The notes beneath the pieces were generated by a model, which ran no database searches, was not told the DNA's origin, and saw only the letters and a list, made by a program, of their open reading frames with translations. The translations under genes and the position numbers were made by a program. From contig CALPMR020000002.1 in the NCBI GenBank assembly GCA_943324725.2, positions 1 through 40,883 on the forward strand: a stretch of 40,883 bases of DNA, in the 5' to 3' direction. This stretch comes from Bordetella parapertussis (GTDB lineage: Bacteria > Cyanobacteriota > Cyanobacteriia > PCC-6307 > Cyanobiaceae). This document shows, piece after piece, positions 1 to 7,865 of this stretch (position 1 is its first letter; every line of letters starts with the position of its first letter).

Positions 1-1
1 G

Positions 2-712
2 ATCGAGCGCGAGGGCCACACCTGGAAACTGCTGGACACCGCCGGCATCCGCCGCCGCCGCAGTGTGGATTACGGCCCGGAGTACTTCTGCATCACCCGC
101 AGCTTCAAGGCGATCGAGCGCAGTGATGTCTGCGTGCTGGTGATTGATGCCCTCGATGGCGTCACCGAGCAGGATCAACGCCTGGCCGGTCGCATCGAGG
201 AGGAGGGCCGCGCCTGTGTGGTGGTGGTCAACAAGTGGGATGCGATCGAGAAGGACAGCCACACCCTCTCGGCGATGGAGAAGGAGCTGCGGGCCAAGCT
301 CTACGTCCTCGACTGGGCGGCGATGCTGTTCACCTCGGCCCTCTCCGGCCAGCGGGTCACGGCGATCTTCCCGTTGGCCAAGCTGGCGGTGGAGCAGCAC
401 CGCCGCCGCGTCACCACCTCGGTGGTGAATGAAGTGCTGGAGGAGGCGCTGCGCTGGCGCTCGCCGCCCACCACCCGCGGCGGCCGCCAGGGGCGCATCT
501 ATTACGGCACCCAGGTGGCGACGCGGCCGCCCAGCTTCACCTTGTTCGTCAATGATCCGAAGCTGTTCGGCGAAACCTACCGGCGCTATGTGGAACGCCA
601 GATCCGCGAGGGCCTGGGCTTTGAAGGCTCGCCCCTGCGCCTGTTCTGGCGCGGCAAGCAGCAGCGCGACGCCGAGAAGGAGCTGGCCCGCTCCCAGTCC
701 CGCAGTCACTGA
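2..712 (+). CDS. der: GTPase Der (EngA), C-terminal part, 5' end outside window
   Basis: Der is a tandem-GTPase factor for maturation of the 50S ribosomal subunit. The frame is open from base 2, so the gene enters from the left; 236 residues remain. They hold the end of the second GTPase domain: the G3 motif DTAG at residues 12-15, followed by the Arg-rich stretch typical of Der, NKWD (G4) at about 77-80 and SALSG (G5) at about 112-116. After about residue 130 comes the KH-like domain, which ends in a basic Arg/Lys-rich tail. The first GTPase domain and the second P-loop are missing only because of the window edge. The next gene begins 24 bases after the stop on the same strand, so co-transcription is likely. 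Confidence 0.95.
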   Translation: MEREGHTWKLLDTAGIRRRRSVDYGPEYFCITRSFKAIERSDVCVLVIDALDGVTEQDQRLAGRIEEEGRACVVVVNKWDAIEKDSHTLSAMEKELRAKLYVLDWAAMLFTSALSGQRVTAIFPLAKLAVEQHRRRVTTSVVNEVLEEALRWRSPPTTRGGRQGRIYYGTQVATRPPSFTLFVNDPKLFGETYRRYVERQIREGLGFEGSPLRLFWRGKQQRDAEKELARSQSRSH

Positions 713-736
713 GGCCATGGTCCGGGAGCGCCGCTG

Positions 737-1684
737 ATGGACTGGCTGCGCCAACTACCGATCGGTCAGTACGTCGACACCAGTGACAGCGGGCCGGCCA
801 GCTGGCTGCAGCGGCTCGATCCCCGCCTGAAGCTGGCCTGGACCTTGGCCTTCCTGGTGACGCCGATCCTGGCGGGACCGATCTGGCGTGTCTCGCTGGT
901 GGGTCTGCTGTTGCTGATCACCGTCGCCAGCGGTCTGCCGCTGCGCCTCTGGGGGCGAAGCGTGCTGGTGTGGCTGGCCCTGGCGCTGCTGGTGGGGCTG
1001 CTTTCCTCCACCTTGCCGGCCGGTGACAGCAGCCCTGCCAACCTGCAGCGACCCCCCGGCGAGCTGCGCCTCGCCCCGCCACAGCAGCCTGGCGGCCCTG
1101 TGCCCGAGCGCCTTGGCCTCTCCTGGGAGCTGGTGCGCTGGGGGCCGTTGCAGCTCGGTCCCCTGCCCCTGGGCCCCCTGGTGGTGACCCGCAAGTCGGC
1201 CCAGCTGGGCCTGAACAGCGCCACGGTGTTGTTCACCCTGATTCACAGTGCCAATCTGCTGCTGTTGAGCACCTCCCCCGAGGCCCTGGTCTGGGCCATC
1301 GACTGGTGGCTGGTTCCCCTGGGGCGCCTGGGGCTGCCGGTGGAGCGGCTCGGCTTCACCCTGCTGCTGGCTCTGCGCTTCCTGCCGCTGGTGCAGGAGG
1401 AATTCCAGAACCTGCTGCGCTCCCTGGCCACCCGGGCCGTCAATCTCAAGGCCCTGGGTTGGAAGACGGGCCTGGGCCTGGCCCTGGCCGTGGGGGAGCG
1501 CCTGCTGGCGAATGTGCTGCTGCGCTCCGAACAGGGGGCCGAAGCCCTGATGGCCCGCGGCGGCCGCTGGCTGGCGCCGGAGAGCCTGCATCAGCCCGCG
1601 CCGATCGCGGCGCTGCCGACCCTGCTGGCGGCAGCAGCCCTGCTGCTGTTGGTGGGCTTGCGGGTCCGGATCGGCGCTGCCTAG
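737..1684 (+). CDS. EcfT/CbiQ-family transmembrane protein of an energy-coupling factor transporter
   Basis: This is a 315-residue integral membrane protein of the CbiQ/EcfT family, the T component that couples ECF-transporter ATPases to a substrate-binding S component. Hydrophobic segments lie near residues 33-75, 77-95, 155-180, 205-225 and 290-310. A cytoplasmic stretch between the last segments carries ATRAVN and LMARGG, matching the paired Ala-Arg motifs that contact the ATPases in this family. A Pro/Gly-rich loop (about residues 95-140) is longer than in textbook CbiQ. The ATG at 737 has GGAG at 724-727. No EcfA ATPase or S component is encoded in the window, so the substrate cannot be inferred. 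In cyanobacteria a solitary cbiQ-like gene beside der is, to my recollection, usual. Family call firm, substrate unknown. Confidence 0.88.
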   Translation: MDWLRQLPIGQYVDTSDSGPASWLQRLDPRLKLAWTLAFLVTPILAGPIWRVSLVGLLLLITVASGLPLRLWGRSVLVWLALALLVGLLSSTLPAGDSSPANLQRPPGELRLAPPQQPGGPVPERLGLSWELVRWGPLQLGPLPLGPLVVTRKSAQLGLNSATVLFTLIHSANLLLLSTSPEALVWAIDWWLVPLGRLGLPVERLGFTLLLALRFLPLVQEEFQNLLRSLATRAVNLKALGWKTGLGLALAVGERLLANVLLRSEQGAEALMARGGRWLAPESLHQPAPIAALPTLLAAAALLLLVGLRVRIGAA

Positions 1685-1766
1685 GCGCGTCCAGCTGGAC
1701 GCTCGCTCTGCAGGGATCCCTGCCCTGAGCGCGGTGGGGTTGAATGGAGAAAGTTTGACTGGCGAT

Positions 1767-2033
1767 GTGAGTTCCGAGCGCTACCTGAATCACCCGACCT
1801 TCGGGATGCTCTATCGGGTCGCCCCCGTCGCGGAGAGCAAGGATCTGTTCGCCACCCTTTATGCCCAGCGGATTTTCTTTCTGGTCACGTTGCAGAAACG
1901 CGGCGCCATGTTCGAGGTGATTCCCCTGATGGATGCTCGCCATTTCGCCGAACAGAATCTCGTCCGTGCCCGCCGCGAAGGTCCCCAGGAGCTGGCCCGC
2001 TGGCGTCAGCTCTTCGACCAGACCTTCATCTGA
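1767..2033 (+). CDS. pipX: PipX, PII- and NtcA-interacting regulator
   Basis: PipX is a small cyanobacterial protein that binds NtcA as co-activator when 2-oxoglutarate is high and is held by PII (GlnB) when nitrogen is abundant. The product (88 residues from GTG 1767; family about 89) matches throughout, with YLNHPTFGMLYRV at the N-terminus (Tudor-like fold) and C-terminal helices ending in FDQTFI. The start is uncertain. GTG 1767 gives the family length, but the best Shine-Dalgarno (GGAG, 1746-1749) lies 5 bases before TTG 1755, which would add four residues. The stop overlaps the pipY start by one base (TGATG), so the two are probably translationally coupled. No NtcA box (GTA-N8-TAC) was seen upstream. 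Confidence 0.95.
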   Translation: MSSERYLNHPTFGMLYRVAPVAESKDLFATLYAQRIFFLVTLQKRGAMFEVIPLMDARHFAEQNLVRARREGPQELARWRQLFDQTFI

Positions 2034-2725
2034 TGGACAGTGGGGCCCTGGCCGCCCGTCTGGCTGAACTGGGCGCCCTGCTGCCCCCCACCACCCACCT
2101 GCTGGCCGTGAGCAAGGGCCAGGATGCGGCGGCCATCCGTGAGCTGGTGGCCCTGGGACAGCGCAGTTTCGGCGAGAGCCGGCTGCAGGAGGCCCAGGCC
2201 AAGCAGGAGCAGCTCGCCGATCTCGAGCCCCTCGACTGGCATTTCATCGGTCGGCTGCAGGCCAACAAAGCCCGGGGGGTTCTGCGCCAGTTCGGCAGCA
2301 TCCACTCCGTCGACAGCCTCGAGCTGGCCAGGCGCCTGCAGCGGATTGCCGCTGAGGAAGGGCTGGCGCCGGCGGTTCTGTTTCAACTGAAGCTGCGCCC
2401 CGATCCCGGCAAGACCGGCTTCAGCGCCGCCGAGTTCCGCCAGGCCTGGCCCGAGCTGGCCGGTCTGGCGCCGCTGCGACCCGTGGGGCTGATGACGATC
2501 GCTCCCCGGGGACTGACGGCCCAGGAGCGCCTCAGCCTGTTTCAGGAGTGCGCTGCTCTGGCGGCCGAACGTGGCCTGGAGCAGCTGTCGATGGGCATGA
2601 GTGGCGACTGGCCCGAGGCTGTGGCCGCCGGCAGCACCTGGGTGCGGCTGGGTACCACGCTGTTCGGAGTGCGTCCAGGGGCTGGGGCACCCGCAGGGCC
2701 GGAAACGCCGACGAACACCGGTTGA
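2033..2725 (+). CDS. pipY: PipY, YggS/PLPBP-family pyridoxal-phosphate homeostasis protein
   Basis: PipY is the cyanobacterial PLP-binding protein (YggS/PROSC family), a one-domain alanine-racemase-like TIM barrel without known enzyme activity that buffers PLP and amino/keto acid pools. The 230-residue product shows the PLP lysine in AVSKGQ (K28), then FGESRLQEA, WHFIGRLQANK and HSVDS. Near the C-terminus is GMSGDWPEA...GSTWVRLGTTLFG, the phosphate-binding end of the barrel. The length is normal. The ATG overlaps the pipX stop by one base, the linkage that names the PipX-PipY pair. About 20 extra Pro/Gly/Thr residues follow the last conserved motif and look disordered. Confidence 0.96.
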   Translation: MDSGALAARLAELGALLPPTTHLLAVSKGQDAAAIRELVALGQRSFGESRLQEAQAKQEQLADLEPLDWHFIGRLQANKARGVLRQFGSIHSVDSLELARRLQRIAAEEGLAPAVLFQLKLRPDPGKTGFSAAEFRQAWPELAGLAPLRPVGLMTIAPRGLTAQERLSLFQECAALAAERGLEQLSMGMSGDWPEAVAAGSTWVRLGTTLFGVRPGAGAPAGPETPTNTG

Positions 2726-2729
2726 GAGG

Positions 2730-2758
2730 TTGCCACCGTTCGCATGGGACGCTATTCA
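2730..2758 (+). promoter_or_regulatory. candidate sigma-70-type promoter for sepF
   Basis: TTGCCA (2730-2735) is separated by 17 bases from TATTCA (2753-2758), 28 bases before the sepF GTG. The -35 box is a good match; the -10 matches the consensus only in its first half. It sits just after the pipY stop and would allow sepF-proC to be transcribed separately from pipXY. Confidence 0.35.
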
Positions 2759-2786
2759 GGTCTGAAGCTCCATCCAGAGGCTATCC

Positions 2787-3350
2787 GTGTCGTTGTTTTC
2801 CCGTCTGCGTGCCGTCGTCTCCGGAGATGACTACCTCGATGGCGATTACGACGACGAGCTCGACTACGATCCCGGCGATGTTGGCGAGCCAGCCCCCAGC
2901 AGTCGCAGCTTCGGCAGCAGCAGTGCCCTGGCCCTGAGCGAGCCCTTCGGCATGGATGATCCGTTTGCGGGCACCAACGTCATCGGCCTGCCCGGCATTT
3001 CCACCTCGGCGGTGGAGGTCTGCCTGATGGAGCCGCGCAGCTTCGATGAAATGCCCCGCGCCATCCAGGCCCTGCGGGAGCGCAAGACGGTGATCCTCAA
3101 CCTGACGATGATGGAGCCCGACCAGGCCCAGCGCGCCGTTGATTTCGTGGCTGGTGGCACCTTCGCCATCGACGGTCATCAGGAGCGAGTGGGCGAGAGC
3201 ATTTTCCTGTTCGCTCCCAGCTGTGTCACGGTCACCACCGCCGGTGGCGAGGAGGCCGCCTCCCCCACGGTCACCGCCAGTCGCATCGCCTCCGAGCCCC
3301 AGGACGCCGCCCCGAGTCCCGCCTGGGGCCGTAAGGATGATCTGGTCTGA
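2787..3350 (+). CDS. sepF: cell division protein SepF (Cdv2)
   Basis: SepF polymerises on the membrane and tethers FtsZ at the division site; cyanobacteria lack FtsA and rely on it. The 187-residue product starts with a short amphipathic [13 protein letters not shown] segment (membrane anchor) and an Asp/Tyr-rich acidic linker. The SepF core covers about residues 75-155: [20 protein letters not shown], then [24 protein letters not shown], and [10 protein letters not shown]...IFLFAPSCV. The C-terminal 35 residues are Ser/Pro/Ala-rich and probably disordered. GTG start with CAGAGG at 2774-2779. The order pipY(yggS)-sepF(ylmF)-proC is conserved across cyanobacteria and Gram-positive bacteria. 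Confidence 0.96.
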   Translation: MSLFSRLRAVVSGDDYLDGDYDDELDYDPGDVGEPAPSSRSFGSSSALALSEPFGMDDPFAGTNVIGLPGISTSAVEVCLMEPRSFDEMPRAIQALRERKTVILNLTMMEPDQAQRAVDFVAGGTFAIDGHQERVGESIFLFAPSCVTVTTAGGEEAASPTVTASRIASEPQDAAPSPAWGRKDDLV

Positions 3351-3363
3351 CGACCAGACCACC

Positions 3364-4200
3364 ATGCCCCCTGACGCTGCCAGCGGCATGCCTGTCGGCA
3401 TCGCCGATGTCGGTGTCATCGGTCTGGGTCGCATGGCCCAGGCTCTGGTGTTTCCCCTGATCGAAGCCGGTCTGATTGATCGCCAGCGCCTGCGTGCCGT
3501 GGTGGCCAGCGAAGCCTCGGCTGAACGGCTGCATCAGGCCCATCAGTTGGCGGTCAGCACCGATCCATTGCAGGCCTGGCAGGCGCCGGTGGTGCTGTTG
3601 GCCGTCAAGCCCCAGCAACTGGATGGCGTCGCCCAGGCCCTGGGGGGCGCCGCTGAGGGCCCCAGCCCGCGGCTGCTGATCTCGGTGCTGGCCGGTGTGA
3701 CCCTGGCCCGGCTGCAGCGCCTGTTTCCCAGCAGCCGGATCGTGCGGGCCGTGCCCAATACGCCTTGCCTGGTGCGGGCGGGGCTCACCGGCCTGGCCTG
3801 GGGGGAGGGCATCAGTGCCGAGCAGCAGGAGTGGGTGCGATCGCTGTTCGCCCGGGTGGGCGAGGTGCTGGAGCTGCCGGAAGTCCAGCTGGATGCCTTC
3901 CTGGCCCTGACCTCCTCCGGGCCGGCCTTCGTGGCCCTGGTGGCGGAGGCCATGGCCGATGGTGCCGTGGCGGCTGGCTTGCCCAGGCAGCTGGCCCAGC
4001 ACCTGGCCCATCGCACCCTGGCGGGCACCGCCGCCCTGCTGCATGAGCGGGAACTCCATCCCGGCCAGCTCAAGGACATGGTCACCAGCCCGGCCGGGAC
4101 CACGATCGCCGGGCTGCGGGAACTGGAGCGGGCCGGCCTGCGTTCGGCCCTGATCGAAGCCGTGCTGGCTGCCGCCAACCGCAGTCGGGAACTGGCCTAG
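3364..4200 (+). CDS. proC: pyrroline-5-carboxylate reductase
   Basis: ProC catalyses the NAD(P)H-dependent last step of proline synthesis in the cytosol. The product shows the Rossmann motif VGVIGLGRMAQAL near the N-terminus, then ISVLAGVT and RAVPNTPCLVRAG. The dimerisation domain follows, with LTSSGPAFVALVAEAMADG, and the signature DMVTSPAGTTIAGLRELE lies near the C-terminus. ATG 3364 gives 278 residues; the in-frame ATG 3388 gives 270, closer to the usual length, and neither has a strong ribosome-binding site. The frame stays open much further upstream through sepF, but that part is out-of-frame sepF sequence. It ends the rightward block and converges on plsY. Confidence 0.96.
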   Translation: MPPDAASGMPVGIADVGVIGLGRMAQALVFPLIEAGLIDRQRLRAVVASEASAERLHQAHQLAVSTDPLQAWQAPVVLLAVKPQQLDGVAQALGGAAEGPSPRLLISVLAGVTLARLQRLFPSSRIVRAVPNTPCLVRAGLTGLAWGEGISAEQQEWVRSLFARVGEVLELPEVQLDAFLALTSSGPAFVALVAEAMADGAVAAGLPRQLAQHLAHRTLAGTAALLHERELHPGQLKDMVTSPAGTTIAGLRELERAGLRSALIEAVLAAANRSRELA

Positions 4201-4293
4201 GAGGTGGCTGAGCAAGCCTCCAGCAGGACTTCGGCGTGAGCGATCGGGGCTGCTCAGCCCAGTGGCAACCCGCCGCGTGGTGCCTGCGGCGAT

Positions 4294-4938
4294 TCAGCTC
4301 TCCCTGGCTTCGTCCCTGGCCGCCCCCAGGCGGGGCTCCTGGCCGGCCAGCAGCCGCTGCAGGTTGCTGCGATGGCGCCAGACCACCAGCACCGTGGTGA
4401 GCACCGCCAGCAGCAGGTAGGCCGGCCGCAGGCCGCCGCTGCCGAACCAGGCCAGCATCAGCAACGGCAGGGCGAGGGCCGCCACCACGCTGGAGAGCGA
4501 AACGATGCGGCTGAAGGTCAGCACCGCCAGGAAGATGCCGAAACAGGCCAGGCCGACGGGCCAGGTCAGACCCAGCAGCATGCCCAGGCCGGTGGCCACC
4601 GCCTTGCCGCCCTTCCAGCCCAGCCACAGCGGCCAGATGTGACCCGCCAGGGCGGCCAGGCCGGCCGCCACCACCCACCAGTCGCTGCCGGCGTCAACAA
4701 CCTGATGTTGCAGCAGGGCCTTGGCCAGCAGCACCGCCAGGCTGCCCTTGAGCACGTCGACCACGAACACCGCCAGGGCCGGCCCCTTGCCCAGCACCCG
4801 CAGCACGTTGGTGGCCCCGGTGGAGCCCGAACCGGCCTGGCGGATGTCGATGCCGGCCAGCCAGCGGCCGGCCAGCCAGCCCGAGGGGATCGAGCCGAGC
4901 AGATAGCCGGCCACCAGTACGAAGAGATTCAGCAGCAT
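4294..4938 (-). CDS. plsY: acyl-phosphate:glycerol-3-phosphate acyltransferase PlsY
   Basis: PlsY is an integral membrane enzyme that transfers an acyl group from acyl-phosphate to glycerol-3-phosphate, making lysophosphatidic acid. The 214-residue product opens with a hydrophobic helix, then GYLLGSIPSGWLAGR (motif 1). GSGSTGATNVLRVLGK (motif 2, phosphate-binding) and GWKGGKAVATGLG (motif 3) follow, with several further membrane segments. ATG 4938 was chosen because the family sequence begins there. The frame is open for another 387 bases upstream, but that extension is Pro/Thr/Ala-rich low-complexity sequence unlike any PlsY. The C-terminus has about 20 basic residues after the last membrane segment. 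Confidence 0.96.
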   Translation of the reverse strand: MLLNLFVLVAGYLLGSIPSGWLAGRWLAGIDIRQAGSGSTGATNVLRVLGKGPALAVFVVDVLKGSLAVLLAKALLQHQVVDAGSDWWVVAAGLAALAGHIWPLWLGWKGGKAVATGLGMLLGLTWPVGLACFGIFLAVLTFSRIVSLSSVVAALALPLLMLAWFGSGGLRPAYLLLAVLTTVLVVWRHRSNLQRLLAGQEPRLGAARDEARES

Positions 4939-5200
4939 GGGCAGGTGTTGAGCAGGCGTGGGCAAGAGGGAGGGGTAAGGCAACCCTGGGGCCAGGCTGC
5001 ATGGTGGTGGTGGCGCCTTTGTTCGCCGCTGTGGCTGAGGCAACGCTGGCTTTGGTTGCCTTGACGTTGGCAGCTGTTGGGTGGGCTGCGGTGGCGTTGA
5101 CAGCCGTAGCGTGGGTCGGGGCTGGCAGGTGGTTGGTCGGGCTGCCGTGATGCCACGGGTGCATGGCCTGTCTCCCGGCCCAGACCTGTTGCCGGCCTCA

Positions 5201-6418
5201 TTAGAGATCCTCGTCGAGCCCGATCTCGTCGGGGCTGGCGGCGAAGGCCAGCCAGAGGGGGAACTGCAGCAGGGGGATGTCCACCACCCGCTCAGCGGCA
5301 TCGATGACGATGAACGGCAACTCACCCCGCTCCTCGAGCCGATCGGCCCGCTCGATTACGGCCTCGGAGCGCTCGAACAACACGATGCCGCTGCTGGGAC
5401 CGAAGTCGTCGCGGCTGAGACCGAGGCAATCCTGCAGACCGCGGCGCCATTCCCCCAGCCGCTCCGGCTGGCCGGCCAGCACCAGGGTCTGGAAGCGATC
5501 GCCATAGAGCTCCCCGAGGATGGCGACGGCCGCGGCGGCGATCAGCACGTTGCGATTGCGGCTGCCGCTGCTGGGCTGGGCGCCGCGGCCGCCCTGGCCC
5601 AGGAACCAGTCGTCGAGCAGGGCGGCCCCGGCGGGCTCCAGGGTGCGCCGCAGTTTCCAGGGGTCAGCGTAGAAATCCGGCTGGCCGCTGTAGGTCTTCA
5701 ACAGCGTGCGGATCAGGGCCTCGTCCTGGCTGAACAGGCCGGCGGCGACAGGCGGCGGGGCTTCAGGGAGGCTGGCGGCCGCCTGCCGATCCAGGGGCGA
5801 TGGCTGCACCAGCACGGGCTGGGCCACCAGTTCGATCTGCTCGGCCGCCACCACCAGATCCTGCAGTGCCCCCACCAGGTAGTCCTGGAAGCCCTTGACG
5901 CGGCGGGCGATGCCATCGGCCTCGCCGCTGAAGCTGCTGGCGATCTGCTTCTGGATCTGATCACGGCGCTGCTCCAGGCCGGTGATCTCCTGCTCCAGGG
6001 CCTGGCGCCGTTGCTGGAGCTCCCGCAGGGCCAGCTCCAGCAGAGTGTCCCGAGCCTTGGCTGCGGCGCTCGACGCCGACGGGTCGGATGGGGGTGCTGG
6101 CAGCGGCGCTGCGAGGCGGGGGCTGGCCGGGGCCGCGGACTCCGAGCGGGCGGTGGATTCAGCCGTGGCTGGGGACAGCGCCGGGGTTGCTGGTTCGCCT
6201 GACTGCTCAGGCCAGGCCAGAGCAGTTGGATTGCTCCAATCCTTTGGCTCTGTTCTGGCAGGTGGCTGGCCCCCTGCTGTGGGCTGGGGCGGGGCCAAGG
6301 GACCCGCCGGATCGATGGGGCCGACCTGCGGCGCGGCATCCCGGGGCCCGTGTTCGGCAGGGCCGGTTGGCGCGTGGGAGTCCGGTGAACCCCCCTCGGG
6401 GCTGGGCTGGTCGGTCAT
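5201..6418 (-). CDS. DUF3086 family protein (cyanobacterial, unknown function)
   Basis: The 405-residue product matches the cyanobacterial DUF3086 family; function unknown. Residues 1-120 are Pro/Ala/Ser-rich and probably disordered. Residues about 124-162 (LLELALRELQQRR and onward) are predicted coiled coil. The C-terminal half is the conserved part and includes FYADPWKLRRTLEPAG and NVLIAAAAVAILGELYGDRFQ. No signal peptide or membrane segment is evident. ATG 6418 overlaps the stop of the upstream DUF3119 gene by four bases (ATGA), so the two are probably translated together. The frame remains open upstream of 6418 inside the DUF3119 gene, but that reading is a shadow. Confidence 0.85.
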   Translation of the reverse strand: MTDQPSPEGGSPDSHAPTGPAEHGPRDAAPQVGPIDPAGPLAPPQPTAGGQPPARTEPKDWSNPTALAWPEQSGEPATPALSPATAESTARSESAAPASPRLAAPLPAPPSDPSASSAAAKARDTLLELALRELQQRRQALEQEITGLEQRRDQIQKQIASSFSGEADGIARRVKGFQDYLVGALQDLVVAAEQIELVAQPVLVQPSPLDRQAAASLPEAPPPVAAGLFSQDEALIRTLLKTYSGQPDFYADPWKLRRTLEPAGAALLDDWFLGQGGRGAQPSSGSRNRNVLIAAAAVAILGELYGDRFQTLVLAGQPERLGEWRRGLQDCLGLSRDDFGPSSGIVLFERSEAVIERADRLEERGELPFIVIDAAERVVDIPLLQFPLWLAFAASPDEIGLDEDL

Positions 6419-6858
6419 GGCGTCGGCGAGGAGGCCAGATGGCTCAGGCGCTGCTGCAGTTGCTGGCGCAGGGCGCTGGCATCGAACAGTACCGGCAGGA
6501 AATGGATGCTGCGCTCTTCGCGGAAATAGAACAGCACCGGCAATCGCGGCCAGAACAGGGTCCAGCTGATCCAGCTGGCATAGGGGAAGCGGCGGATCTC
6601 CGTCGCGCCCCGCCAGACCACCAGATCGGCGTCGGCGAACTCCAGCCGCAGCGTGCGGGCCTGCAGCAGCAGGAAGCCGCCGAACAGCACCAGGGCCAGG
6701 GTGAGCCAGCGCACACCACTCCAGAAGGGTGAGAGCACCAGGCAGGCGGGCCCCAGCAGGGTCACGCCCAGGGGCACCCAGAAGCGGGGCTCCAGGCTGA
6801 CGTCGCCGCTGGCAGGGGGCTGGGCTGGGGCTTGGACGGAGGAATCGGCGCTGGACAT
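6415..6858 (-). CDS. DUF3119 family membrane protein
   Basis: The product has 147 residues with two hydrophobic segments at about 26-45 and 50-68 (PLGVTLLGPACLVL; LTLALVLFGGFLLL). A PH-like C-terminal region follows, with LRLEFADADLVVWRGATEIRR and FPYASWISWTLFWPRLPVLFYFRE. This matches the cyanobacterial/plastid DUF3119 family, whose function is unknown to me. ATG 6858 was chosen; the frame runs 12 codons further upstream without a better start. The four-base overlap with DUF3086 and the nearby lipid permease suggest an envelope role, but that is inference only. Confidence 0.82.
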   Translation of the reverse strand: MSSADSSVQAPAQPPASGDVSLEPRFWVPLGVTLLGPACLVLSPFWSGVRWLTLALVLFGGFLLLQARTLRLEFADADLVVWRGATEIRRFPYASWISWTLFWPRLPVLFYFREERSIHFLPVLFDASALRQQLQQRLSHLASSPTP

Positions 6859-6919
6859 GGGAAGCACCCAGGCCCTCCCATGCTCCCATCCCATCCCGTT
6901 CCGTCGGTAGCGGCACGCC

Positions 6920-6937
6920 CCTGCCAGTGCTGGCAGG
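6920..6937. other. perfect inverted repeat (7-bp stem, 4-base loop)
   Basis: CCTGCCA, loop GTGC, TGGCAGG lies in the 257-base gap between the permease gene (stop at 7116) and the DUF3119 gene, both on the minus strand. No T-run follows on either strand, so it is not a classical terminator. It could be an RNA hairpin in the DUF3119 leader or a protein site. Confidence 0.4.
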
Positions 6938-7115
6938 CTGCCTGCCGATGGGACGATCTGGGCCCTCGGGCTCGCCGCCTCAGTTGCTTCTGAATCGCCC
7001 AGGCGAGATCAAGGCTGGCCCTGGGAGAAGCCAAGCCGTTTCTCGCCGTAATCAACAGGCGCCGCGCTCGGGAGGGCGGAAGCAGCGGTTGTGCAGCGCG
7101 CTGGTTGCGGAGTCG

Positions 7116-7865
7116 CTAGGTCCCGAACAGCACCTGGGTGAGCACCACGTCCACCAGAGCCACGGTCACCAGGATCATCACCACGGCGCCGGTGGTGCTG
7201 GTGCCCACTTCCTTGGGACCGCCGCGGGTGGTCAGGCCCCAACCGCAGGCCAGGACGGCGATCAACAGGCCGAAGACCAGGGCCTTGAGCATCATCGAGG
7301 GCAGGTCGTTGGGCTCCATCCAGGTGCGCACCGAGTTCCAGAACACCGCCGGCGGCACGCTGTACAGGATGGTGCTGCTCATCTGGCCCGACCAGAGCGC
7401 CACCCAGAAGAACAGCAGGCACTGCACCGGTGACATCACCACCATCGCCAGCACCCGGGGCACCACCAGGTATTCCACCGGGTCGGTGCGCAGCATCGTG
7501 ATCGCGTCGATCTGCTCGGTCACCTTCATCGTGCCGAGCTGGGCCGCATAGGCGGTGGCCACCTTGCCGGTGAGCAGCGTGGCCGTGAGCAGCGGCGCGA
7601 TCTCGCGCGAGAGGCCCAGGGCCAGCAGGCCGCCGATGGCCGCATTGGCCCCCTGTTTGGACAGCTCCGCCGCCACCTGGATGTTGAACACCGTGCCGGC
7701 CGCCAATCCGGTGATCAGCACGATCAGAAAGCTGCCGGGACCGGCCTCCAGCAGTTCCTGCAACAGATCGGTGACGCCGATGCGGCCGCGGGCGATGGCA
7801 CTGACGGCCTGGCCGCCGATCATCAGGCTGCTGCCGAGGCGCTGCAGCCAGCGGGGTGCCCTCAT
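7116..7865 (-). CDS. MlaE/TGD1-type lipid ABC transporter permease
   Basis: This is the permease subunit of an MCE-type lipid transporter, the family of bacterial MlaE and the plastid TGD1 protein, and should act in the inner membrane. The 249-residue product has a cytoplasmic N-terminal helix, then FLIVLITGLAAGTVFNIQ. The family signature LSREIAPLLTATLLTGKVATAYAAQLG...TEQIDAI follows, then DPVEYLVVPRVLAMVVMSPV, FGLLIAVLACGWGLTTRGG and a C-terminal membrane helix. Length is typical. ATG 7865 overlaps the stop of the sugar-symporter gene by four bases. The ATPase (MlaF) and MCE (MlaD) partners are not in the window; in cyanobacteria they are often encoded elsewhere. Confidence 0.93.
   Translation of the reverse strand: MRAPRWLQRLGSSLMIGGQAVSAIARGRIGVTDLLQELLEAGPGSFLIVLITGLAAGTVFNIQVAAELSKQGANAAIGGLLALGLSREIAPLLTATLLTGKVATAYAAQLGTMKVTEQIDAITMLRTDPVEYLVVPRVLAMVVMSPVQCLLFFWVALWSGQMSSTILYSVPPAVFWNSVRTWMEPNDLPSMMLKALVFGLLIAVLACGWGLTTRGGPKEVGTSTTGAVVMILVTVALVDVVLTQVLFGT

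Noticed and set aside
1710..1723. 14-bp palindrome GCAGGGATCCCTGC before pipX as a terminator
   Set aside because: No T-run; a perfect palindrome has no loop, so it is a weak hairpin. No NtcA-type spacing.
4939..5325. Pro/Thr/Ala-rich frame upstream of plsY
   Set aside because: Low-complexity and absent from the PlsY family; it also runs into the 3' end of the DUF3086 gene.
6419..6916. N-terminal extension of the DUF3086 frame up to 6916
   Set aside because: It overlaps the DUF3119 gene, which has its own family pattern and an ATGA junction at 6415-6418.
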